A stretch of DNA of 37,920 nt from NCBI GenBank assembly GCA_022616235.1, contig JAKEFC010000095.1, positions 1 through 37,920 of the forward strand, given 5' to 3'. Positions 31,126 through 37,920 of the stretch are shown piece after piece (position 1 is the first letter of the stretch; each line of letters begins with the position of its first letter). The notes beneath the pieces were generated by a model. It saw only the letters and a list, made by a program, of their open reading frames with translations. It was not told the DNA's origin and did no database searches. Both the position numbers and the translations under genes were made by a program. Source of the stretch: Planctomycetota bacterium (GTDB taxonomy: Bacteria > Planctomycetota > UBA8108 > UBA1146 > JAKEFC01).

Positions 31126-33135
31126 TCAATTTCGCGCGGTGAATCCTTTGAGGTCCAGCTCCGCGCGCTCCTCGCGGACCAGCCAGCCGCCGTCGCGTAG
31201 GCGATCCAACAACGCCGTCCACGCCGCGCCACGCCCCTCGCCATCGATCACGATCGTTCCGTTGCCGCACACTTGATGCGTAAAGCCGGCGCGCGCGAGG
31301 AATTCGCTCAACATGCGCGCCCGCCCCTGCTTCAGGCCGCGGAGCTGCATCGCGGGTGCCGCGATGACCCAATCGTGGTCCTTGCCCCAATCCGCGAGCG
31401 CGACGAGTACCGGCGCCGGCAGCGGGTGCTCCGAGGCGGATTCGAGGATCTCTCGAATCTCCGCCAGAGAAAGTCCCGAGCGGATGCCGTCGCGGATGCT
31501 CTCGCGCGTGACGCGGAAGCGACGGATGCGCTCCGCGGAGACCCTCTCGCCGAAGCGCGACAACTCCAACTCGAGCCGCATTCCCCGCAGCCCTTCGCGG
31601 AAGAGGATGATCTCGAAGTCGGGATTCACGAGTACGCGGCTCGCGCTCGGAGCGCGCTCGATCCCGAACAGCTCCATCCCGAGCGGCGTCAGTCGAAACG
31701 CGATGAGCCTACCCGCCGTCGTCCCCAGCTCGCACACGCCGAGCGGGAGGAATCGATGCACGATCCAATATACGAGGTCGGTGGCGAGGCGATGAAACGG
31801 CGAGTTCAATCGCTCGCGCGCGAAGTCTTCCTCGCGCCGCTGCCGTAGACTCTCGCGCACGGCGCGCTCTTCTAGCTCCAAGAGATAGGTCGAAACGACG
31901 ATGGAAACGAGCGCGTCGAGGGATAGCCACTCCGCGGGGCGCTCGCTCCTCAAGAGCTCGATGAGGATCCGGCGCAGCGTCTCCTGGTGAAAGCTCCAGC
32001 GCGCGCCCTGATTCTCGTCCAGGAATACTTTCAGGATGAGCTGTGCCTGCTTGGTGAGATCCAGTTTGCGCCAATGGCGCAGGCGCTGCGCGTGCACCTG
32101 CATTTGATCCGCGTAGCTCTCGAGGATGCCGAGGCGCAGCGCGAGCTGCACCGCCGCCTCCGTCATGTCGCCCTCGAGGTGCTCTTCGATCCGCGGCAGG
32201 TACAGGCTCGTGCGCAACGATTCGATGACGCGCTTCGACAGGCGCTTGCCGCGCGTGAGGGTGACCGGGCCTCCCTCGATCTTGAGCGCGACGCGCTCCA
32301 GGTCGATGTAAAGGTCCACTCCCGCCTCGATGAGAGTGTCAGGCTCCGCATCGAACACGAGCGCCGCGCGCGCGCGCCTTTGCACCCACTCCTGGAACAC
32401 GACGAGCGCCGGCTCTTCGATCTGAATGCCGAAGTCTTTCAGGGAGATCGCTCCCAGCGTCCCAACGCCGGACTCTTCGATCTCGTCCTTCCATTCCTTG
32501 GGCAGGCGGCCTCGGAACTCGCGTACCAACTCGTCGAACCCCGGCGTCGAGCGATCGCAGACGCCGCGATTCTCCACCGCGAGGAGCGCGAGCGCGCGCA
32601 AGCGCGGTTCGCGCAGCTTCAAGATCTGCGCGTCGAGGTCTTGGCCGTCGAAGTCGATGTCGAAGGAGAGGCGCCGCTGGCTGAGCTGCAGCGCGGGCTC
32701 CACCCGGCGTCGCGCCGAATCGAGCACTCCGCCGAGGCGCTCTCCCAGCTCGCGCGGCACCTGATACACCTCTCGGCGCCCGCCGCCCTGCGCTGGACGT
32801 GCGCGGAGCAGGAAGCCGCGCTCTTGCAGCATGCGCGCCGCGCTCTCCACTTCGAAGGAGAGGATCCCCTCCGCTTCCAGGCGCGATCCCAATTCGCGGC
32901 AGTCGTACGAGAAGCCATCCTCGCAGAGCACGGCGGCAAGCATCGTCCGCTGCGTGCGCGAGAGCCGCGCGAGCTTGTCTTCGAGGTGGTCGCCGCGCAG
33001 GAGGGCGTCGCCCAGGCGGCTCTCGAGCGCTTCGCGCGTCACGCCCGTAGGCTCGCCAGGAAACCAGAATTGGTGAATGGTCTGCAGCTCCGCCTTGCGG
33101 CGGTCCTTCAGAAACTGCTGCACCTCGTTGATCAT
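31126..33135 (-). CDS. helicase-associated protein (XPB/Ssl2 N-terminal-like)
   Basis: 669 residues. The ORF is open to 33732, but the ATG at 33135 overlaps the XPB stop (ATGA), so it starts there. The protein resembles the helicase-associated (Helicase_C_3/XPB-Ssl2 N-terminal-like) family: a winged-helix-like N-terminal part (LSRTQRTMLAAVLCEDGFSY, ARMLQERGFLL), a long helical middle, and the C-terminal region LVNPDFEIILFREG followed by FRVTRESIRDGIRSG, a typical signature. It has no Walker motifs, so it is not itself an ATPase. In other bacteria such proteins are encoded beside XPB and may be its partner. Function is inferred from this neighbourhood only. Confidence 0.85.
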   Translation of the reverse strand: MINEVQQFLKDRRKAELQTIHQFWFPGEPTGVTREALESRLGDALLRGDHLEDKLARLSRTQRTMLAAVLCEDGFSYDCRELGSRLEAEGILSFEVESAARMLQERGFLLRARPAQGGGRREVYQVPRELGERLGGVLDSARRRVEPALQLSQRRLSFDIDFDGQDLDAQILKLREPRLRALALLAVENRGVCDRSTPGFDELVREFRGRLPKEWKDEIEESGVGTLGAISLKDFGIQIEEPALVVFQEWVQRRARAALVFDAEPDTLIEAGVDLYIDLERVALKIEGGPVTLTRGKRLSKRVIESLRTSLYLPRIEEHLEGDMTEAAVQLALRLGILESYADQMQVHAQRLRHWRKLDLTKQAQLILKVFLDENQGARWSFHQETLRRILIELLRSERPAEWLSLDALVSIVVSTYLLELEERAVRESLRQRREEDFARERLNSPFHRLATDLVYWIVHRFLPLGVCELGTTAGRLIAFRLTPLGMELFGIERAPSASRVLVNPDFEIILFREGLRGMRLELELSRFGERVSAERIRRFRVTRESIRDGIRSGLSLAEIREILESASEHPLPAPVLVALADWGKDHDWVIAAPAMQLRGLKQGRARMLSEFLARAGFTHQVCGNGTIVIDGEGRGAAWTALLDRLRDGGWLVREERAELDLKGFTARN

Positions 33136-34817
33136 CGGAGGATCTCGGCTTCTGCTTCCTCGACTTCGTATTGATAGCCCTGCTCCATCAGGAAGCGCTG
33201 GCGCTTCGCAGCGAATTCTTGATCCACGGAGTCGCGCGTGATGATCGAATAGAAATGCGCCGAGCGCCCATCGGACTTCGGCCGCAGAATGCGCCCGAGA
33301 CGCTGCGCCTCCTCCTGGCGCGATCCGAACGTGCCCGAGATTTGAATCGCGACGGATGCATCGGGGAGGTCGACGGCGAAGTTCCCCACCTTGGAAACGA
33401 TGAGCACGCCGATCGTTCCCTCGCGGAATCGTGCGTAAAGATCCTCCCGTTCCGCTTGCGGCGTTTGGCCGGTGATCAACGGCGCACCGATCTCGTGGGC
33501 GACGCGGCGGAGCTGCCGGAGATACTGGCCGATGATGAGTATGCGCTCGCCATCGTGGCGCTTGAGCAGCGCTTTCAGGCGCGCGAGCTTGACGGGGTTT
33601 TCCGAGGCGAGCCGGAATCGATAGCGGCGGTCCGCGGCGTCGTAGTCGGAGCGCCGGTCGCGCGCGAGATCCGTCCGCATCTCCACGCAGCGCACCTGAG
33701 CGATGTAGCCGTCCGACTCGAGGTCTCGCCATGGCAAATCGAAGATGCGGGGCCCGATCAGCGTGAAGACTTCGTCCTCGCGGCCGTCCTCGCGCACGAG
33801 GGTCGCCGTGAGGCCGAGGCGGCGCCGGGCCTGGATCTCCGCGGTGAAGCGAAACACCGGCGCGGGGAGTAGGTGTACCTCATCGTAGATGATGAGTCCC
33901 CAGTCATGGTCGGCGAAGAGGTCGAGGTGCGAAAAGTCCGCCGTCTTCGAAGTGCGGTGCGACATGATCTGGTAGGTCGCGATCGTGATCGCTCCGATTT
34001 GCTTCTCTTGGCCGGAGTACTCGGTGACTTGGTCGGCCGGCACGTCGGTCTTGTCGAGAAGCTCTTTCCGCCATTGCCGGAGGGCCGTGATGTTCGGCGT
34101 AAGGATCAGCGCCCGCGTGCGGAGCCGCGCGAGCACGCCGATCCCTACCACCGTCTTGCCCGCACCGCACGGGAGCACCACGACTCCCGAACCGCCGCCG
34201 CCGCCCTCGTCCGCGAAAAACGCGTCGACAGCCTCGCTCTGGTAGGGACGCAAGGCGAAAGCGTCGCCTTCCGAATCCCGTTTGCGAATCGCGAGTTCGA
34301 GACGCGTGCCCTGGGCGAAGCCCGCGCGGTCGACGATGGGGAAACCGGCGCGGATCATGGCGACCTTCAGCGCGCCGCGGTGCGCGGGATCGATCCGATA
34401 CCTGCCATCCGCGAGGCGCTGCCCGAGGAACGCCTCGAGCAGGTGGCGCGACGCCAGCTCGTCGAGGAGCGAATCCCCGCGGCGAAGCGCGCGCAGGATC
34501 AGGTCGCCGCCGCTCGTGCGCGCCAGCTCGACGCGTCCGAAGGCGTCGAGCGCATCTTCGATCTTCTTTACGAGCGCGGTCGGCACGGGGTAGCGCGCGT
34601 TCGCCTCGAGCAGATCCAGCACGCGTTCGCGGGTCCACCCCGCCTGCGCCGCGTTCCAGAGGGAGATCGACGTGACCCGATACTCGTGGAAATACTCGGG
34701 GCTCTTCTCCAGGTGCGCGATGGCCGAGAGCTTCGGGCGGAGGCTCTGGGCCAGCGGGTGATGCACCTCCAAGAGGAGCGTGCCATCGCTTTGCACCACG
34801 AGCGGCCTGTCGCTCAT
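33132..34817 (-). CDS. xpb: bacterial XPB/Ssl2-type DNA helicase
   Basis: 561 residues, superfamily 2 3'-5' DNA helicase or translocase of the XPB type, likely acting in repair or transcription. An N-terminal damage-recognition-like region (1-180) leads into the helicase core: ALRPYQSEAV (Q-like), Walker A GAGKT (218-222), DEVH box (312-315), GLTATLVRED with the XPB-specific RED motif (342-344), and the C-terminal half ending in QRLGRILRP (motif VI). All key residues are present. ATG start, three bases after the gyrA stop, with GGAAGAGAG inside the end of gyrA. Followed by an ATGA overlap with its helicase-associated partner. Confidence 0.93.
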   Translation of the reverse strand: MSDRPLVVQSDGTLLLEVHHPLAQSLRPKLSAIAHLEKSPEYFHEYRVTSISLWNAAQAGWTRERVLDLLEANARYPVPTALVKKIEDALDAFGRVELARTSGGDLILRALRRGDSLLDELASRHLLEAFLGQRLADGRYRIDPAHRGALKVAMIRAGFPIVDRAGFAQGTRLELAIRKRDSEGDAFALRPYQSEAVDAFFADEGGGGGSGVVVLPCGAGKTVVGIGVLARLRTRALILTPNITALRQWRKELLDKTDVPADQVTEYSGQEKQIGAITIATYQIMSHRTSKTADFSHLDLFADHDWGLIIYDEVHLLPAPVFRFTAEIQARRRLGLTATLVREDGREDEVFTLIGPRIFDLPWRDLESDGYIAQVRCVEMRTDLARDRRSDYDAADRRYRFRLASENPVKLARLKALLKRHDGERILIIGQYLRQLRRVAHEIGAPLITGQTPQAEREDLYARFREGTIGVLIVSKVGNFAVDLPDASVAIQISGTFGSRQEEAQRLGRILRPKSDGRSAHFYSIITRDSVDQEFAAKRQRFLMEQGYQYEVEEAEAEILR

Positions 34818-34820
34818 CGC

Positions 34821-37415
34821 TTACTCTCTTCCTTCTTCGCCGTCCGGCGAGTCGGGCTCATCGACCTCCTCGTTCTCCTCCTCGACCTCGAAGTCCGCGC
34901 TGCGGTCCGCCGCTCCTCCTTTCCCCGCATCCTCCGCGTCCGCTTTGGGCTCTCGCTCCGGCTCCGCGCCTCCCGCGGCGTCCCCTCTCTCCTTCACATC
35001 CTCGGGGGAGAGCAGCTCCGCCCCGATCACGCGGTCTCCCTCCTCCACGCGAATGAGCCGCACGCCCTGCGTATTGCGCCCGATGTCGCGAACGTCGTCG
35101 AGCGGGATGCGGACGAGCATGCCGCCGGAGGTCATCAGCATGACCTCATCGCCATCCGCCACGGACAGGGTCGCCACCACGTTGCCGTTTCGCTCCGTGG
35201 TGCGGATGTCGATGAGGCCCTTGCCTCCCCGCCCTTGCGGCCGGTATTCGCTGAACTTCGTGCGCTTGCCGAATCCGTTCTCGCAAACGGTGAGAAGCGA
35301 CCCGCCGTCCCGTACTACGACCATGCCGACGGCGCGATCCCCCTCCTCGAGCGCGATTCCGCGCACGCCGCGGCTCGCGCGTCCCATCGCGCGGGCGCGC
35401 GCCTCGTTGAAGCGAATCGCCATGCCGCGGGCGCTGGCGAGCAGGACATCGTCGTCGCCGCGCGTGAGATTGGCGGCGATCAACTCGTCGTTCTCGTCGA
35501 TCTTGATCGCGATGATGCCGGTGCGCTTCGGCCGCGCGAACGCCTTCAACGCGGTCTTCTTCACCACACCGTTGCGGGTCGCGAAGATCACCATTCGCGA
35601 ATCGAAGTCGCGCACCTGGATGCTCGAGAGGATGCGCTCCTCCTTCGCGAGCGGGAGCAAGTTCACGATCGCCCGCCCCATCGCCGTGCGCCCCATGTCG
35701 GGGATGTCGTAGACCTTTAGCCAATAAACCTTGCCGCGGTCGGAAAAGAGCAAGATGTAGTCGTGGGTGCTCGCGACGTAGAGATTCTTGATGAAGTCCC
35801 CTTCGCGCGCGCTGCCGCCGGTGATCCCCTTGCCACCCCGTCCCTGGCTCCTATACGCCGTGATCGGCGTCCGCTTCATGTATCCCATGTGGCTCAAAGT
35901 CACGACGACTTGCTGGTCCGCGATCAGATCTTCCATCTCGAGGTTTTCGACCACTTCGATGATTTCGCTCTTGCGCTCATCGCCGTATCTTTCCATCAAT
36001 TCGTGGACATCCTCGCGGATGATGTCCATGACCAGCGTTTCTTGCGTAAGAACCGCGCGGTGATACTCGATCTGCTCGATGGTTGCCTTCAGATCCTCGT
36101 CCAGCTTCTGCCGCTCGAGCCCCGTGAGGCGCTGCAATCGCATCTGTAAGATCGCGTCCCCCTGGATCCGCGTCAGCCCGAACTCGGCGATCAGCGCCGC
36201 GCGCGCCTCTTCGGTCGTATGCGAGGCGCGAATCACGGCGATGACGCGGTCGATGTGGTCGAGCGCGATGATGTAGCCGCGCAGGATGTGCGCTTTGCGC
36301 TCCTCTTTTTCGAGGAGAAACCGCGAGCGCCGGCGGATCACGATCATCCGATGGTCGCGATACGCGATCAGGAGGTCCTTGAGCGTGAGAGTGCGCGGCC
36401 GGCCGTTGACGAGCGCGATCTGCTGCACGGAGAAGCTGCTCTGCAACTGCGAGTGCTTGTAGAGCTGGTTGAGGACGACTTGGGCGTTCTCGCCGCGGCG
36501 CAGCTCGATGACGAGACGAATGCCCGTGCGGTCCGACTCGTCGCGCACATCCGCGACGCCCTTGAACCTGCCTTCTTTGACACCTTCCGCGATGTCGGCA
36601 GCGAGGCGCGCTTTGATGACTTGGTAGGGCAACTCGGTGACGACGAGCAGCGTCTTGCCCGTGCGAGCCTCTTCCACCTGCACTCGCGCGCGAAGAACGA
36701 TGATGCCGCGGCCGCTCTTGTAGGCGTCGAGAATTCCTTTGCGCCCGCAGATCAATCCACCGGTCGGGAAGTCGGGCCCCGGCACCTTCGTCATGAGTTC
36801 GAGGAGCGGCGTTTCCGGGTCGTCGAGGATGGCGAGGATCGCGCCGCCGACTTCCCGCACGTTGTGCGGAGCGAAAGAGGTCGCCATCCCGACGGCGATC
36901 CCAGACCCGCCGTTGACGATGAGATTCGGGAACTTCGACGGCAGTACGGTGGGCTCTTGCCTCGTCTCGTCGTAGTTCGAGACGAAGTCGACCGTGTCCT
37001 TGTCGAGGTCATCGAGCATGTCGACGGTCGGAGCCGCCATGCGCGCCTCGGTGTAGCGCATGGCGGCCGGGGGGTCGCCATCGATGGACCCGAAATTCCC
37101 CTGGCCGTCGACGAGCAGGTAGCGCGTGTTGAAGGGCTGCGCCATCCGCACGAGCGTCGGGTAGATCACCGACTCGCCGTGCGGGTGGTAGTTCCCCGAC
37201 GTGTCCCCGGCGATCTTCGCGCACTTGCGGTGCTTGGAGCGCGGGCCGAGGTTCAGGTCGTTCATTGCGACGAGGATGCGCCGCTGCGACGGCTTCAGTC
37301 CATCGCGCACATCAGGCAGCGCGCGCTGGATAATCACGCTCATCGCATAGGTTAGGTAGGAGCCCCGCATCTCTTCTTCGATGCTGAGCGACTGGATTCT
37401 AGGTTCTTGCTCCAT
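34821..37415 (-). CDS. gyrA: DNA gyrase subunit A
   Basis: Breakage-reunion subunit of DNA gyrase, which with GyrB introduces negative supercoils. 864 residues from the ATG at 37415; the ORF is open to a TTG at 37448 that lacks a binding site. Catalytic Tyr121 lies in AAMRYTEARM. The quinolone-region segment reads GNYHPHGESVIYPTLVRMAQ: Ser82 is kept, while the positions equal to E. coli Asp82 and Asp87 are Glu and Pro, as I recall for planctomycetes. The C-terminal beta-pinwheel has a GyrA box QGRGGKG, and the same seven residues recur later (YRPQGRGGKGLID). An acidic tail (VEEENEEVDEP) ends the protein. First gene of a compact six-gene run. Confidence 0.97.
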   Translation of the reverse strand: MEQEPRIQSLSIEEEMRGSYLTYAMSVIIQRALPDVRDGLKPSQRRILVAMNDLNLGPRSKHRKCAKIAGDTSGNYHPHGESVIYPTLVRMAQPFNTRYLLVDGQGNFGSIDGDPPAAMRYTEARMAAPTVDMLDDLDKDTVDFVSNYDETRQEPTVLPSKFPNLIVNGGSGIAVGMATSFAPHNVREVGGAILAILDDPETPLLELMTKVPGPDFPTGGLICGRKGILDAYKSGRGIIVLRARVQVEEARTGKTLLVVTELPYQVIKARLAADIAEGVKEGRFKGVADVRDESDRTGIRLVIELRRGENAQVVLNQLYKHSQLQSSFSVQQIALVNGRPRTLTLKDLLIAYRDHRMIVIRRRSRFLLEKEERKAHILRGYIIALDHIDRVIAVIRASHTTEEARAALIAEFGLTRIQGDAILQMRLQRLTGLERQKLDEDLKATIEQIEYHRAVLTQETLVMDIIREDVHELMERYGDERKSEIIEVVENLEMEDLIADQQVVVTLSHMGYMKRTPITAYRSQGRGGKGITGGSAREGDFIKNLYVASTHDYILLFSDRGKVYWLKVYDIPDMGRTAMGRAIVNLLPLAKEERILSSIQVRDFDSRMVIFATRNGVVKKTALKAFARPKRTGIIAIKIDENDELIAANLTRGDDDVLLASARGMAIRFNEARARAMGRASRGVRGIALEEGDRAVGMVVVRDGGSLLTVCENGFGKRTKFSEYRPQGRGGKGLIDIRTTERNGNVVATLSVADGDEVMLMTSGGMLVRIPLDDVRDIGRNTQGVRLIRVEEGDRVIGAELLSPEDVKERGDAAGGAEPEREPKADAEDAGKGGAADRSADFEVEEENEEVDEPDSPDGEEGRE

Positions 37416-37537
37416 CCGACGATTCCCCAACTCCTCGATGATTCCCAAGTTTCAAAGTATCCAAACTCGCGCCGATTTAGCCAGCGCACTTCGGGTTTGC
37501 AGAAGCGCGCCGCGCACTTTCCGCTAACCCTCGTGCG
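37416..37537 (-). promoter_or_regulatory. probable promoter region of gyrA
   Basis: The 122-bp gap between the ketopantoate-reductase-like gene and gyrA is less GC-rich near gyrA. On the minus strand GATACT lies about 55 bp before the ATG and could be a -10 box, with CTGGCT 17 bases upstream as a poor -35. No terminator hairpin is seen, so read-through from the upstream gene is also possible. Confidence 0.3.
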
Positions 37538-37920
37538 TTATTGTGGAAAACCTCCCCCGCGCGCGGAAACGGCACGCACGATGCGTCCCAACAAGTCGTT
37601 GCACGGCGTTGCGACGCCGCGCGCTCCGCCCGCCGCGCTAACGGCGAGGCAGAGCGAGTCGATCTCCGTGCGCCGATTCGCCCTCAGGTCTTCCAGCATC
37701 GAGCACCGATTCGCGGCCGATTCATCGCATACGCACCGCAGTTGTCCCGCCCAATGATCCTCGCCTGGATCTAGCGCGATGCCGGCAGCCCGCGCGACGC
37801 GCGCGACCTCGACTGCCGTAGTCACCGCGAAGGAGAAAACCGGCGTCCGCGGCAGGACGCCGTTCTCGATTCCGGCGAGCGCGGCGAGGGGATTGATTCC
37901 GCAGTTCACGGCGACTTATC
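37538..37920 (-). pseudogene. panE: 2-dehydropantoate 2-reductase, C-terminal part, apparent frameshift at window edge
   Basis: The last 123 codons encode the C-terminal domain of the ketopantoate reductase (ApbA/PanE) family, which reduces ketopantoate to pantoate in coenzyme A synthesis: NCGINPLAALAGIENG at its start, then NRCSMLEDLRANRRTEID, and ATPCNDLL near the end. The frame hits a TAA at 37916-37918, three codons before a GTG at 37909. Just there the DNA reads GATAAG-TC-GCC-GTG; adding one base would give D-K-L-A-V-N-C-G-I-N-P, the normal family sequence. So a one-base deletion, real or from sequencing at a contig end, most likely breaks the gene. The NADPH-binding half would lie outside the window. 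If no deletion exists, it is a gene remnant. Confidence 0.75.

Noticed and set aside
37153-37176. GyrA quinolone-region differences as resistance mutations
   Set aside because: Glu and Pro at these places look like the lineage-normal sequence, and the key Ser is kept; no resistance can be inferred.

Overview
The window is GC-rich, densely coding bacterial chromosome, most likely from the Planctomycetota or a close relative. The case for this rests on a GyrA breakage-reunion segment of the planctomycete type (HPHGESVIYPTLVRMAQ), two secreted multidomain proteins ending in the dockerin-like, Cys-containing tail common in that group, many GTG/TTG starts, and a bacterial XPB helicase next to a helicase-associated protein. 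This placement is from family memory, not a search. No rRNA, tRNA, CRISPR array, insertion sequence or phage gene was seen.

Layout. 1-261: poly-C run and three 57-bp tandem repeats at the window edge. 262-1167 (+): lipoprotein alpha/beta hydrolase. 1186-3035 (-): membrane-anchored Spy-like coiled-coil protein and a secreted three-repeat carboxypeptidase-regulatory-like protein, separated by a perfect 15-bp hairpin. 3036-3813: a 778-bp regulatory intergenic region. 3814-8847 (+): six tightly coupled genes, rsbR-rsbS-rsbT-rsbX, a sigma-54 enhancer-binding protein (EBP) and a TPR protein, closed by a hairpin. 9073-12922 (+): GGDEF diguanylate cyclase, membrane-anchored TPR protein, polyprenyl-phosphate sugar transferase. 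13003-17814 (-): large secreted protein of unknown function and a GNAT/PLP-aminotransferase fusion. 18126-19545 (+): lipoate-ligase-family protein and DinB-like protein. 19570-20130 (-): secreted DUF1579-like protein. 20432-27920 (+): two very large secreted proteins (six P-domains; 14 FG-GAP-like repeats plus PKD) sharing a C-terminal dockerin-like tag. 27985-37415 (-): compact run gyrA, XPB helicase, helicase-associated protein, unknown, nitrilase-family, GT39-like. 37538-37920 (-): C-terminal part of a ketopantoate-reductase-like gene with an apparent frameshift.

The most interesting system is the stressosome operon. The RsbR-RsbS-RsbT core and RsbX phosphatase are all present, but RsbU, RsbV, RsbW and SigB are not. 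In the place of the usual output sits an NtrC-class sigma-54 activator (GAFTGA and Fis-type HTH intact, N-terminal receiver degenerate), joined to rsbX by an ATGA overlap and to a TPR gene by a GTGA overlap. The intergenic region in front of rsbR carries a good -24/-12 element (TGGCAA-N5-TTGC) about 110 bp before the rsbR start, and further upstream a perfect TGCACC-N5-GGTGCA, which is the classical NtrC enhancer sequence. The EBP recognition helix ([10 protein letters not shown]) resembles that of NtrC (RNTLTRKLKE). Together this suggests a stressosome that signals into a self-activating sigma-54 circuit rather than into a SigB cascade. RsbT also has Ser where the ATP/Mg-binding N-box Asn is expected.

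The following diguanylate cyclase, TPR protein and sugar transferase look like a surface/exopolysaccharide block. The gyrA-to-GT39 run has gaps or overlaps of a few bases from gene to gene, so it is probably one transcript mixing DNA topology, helicase and metabolic functions.
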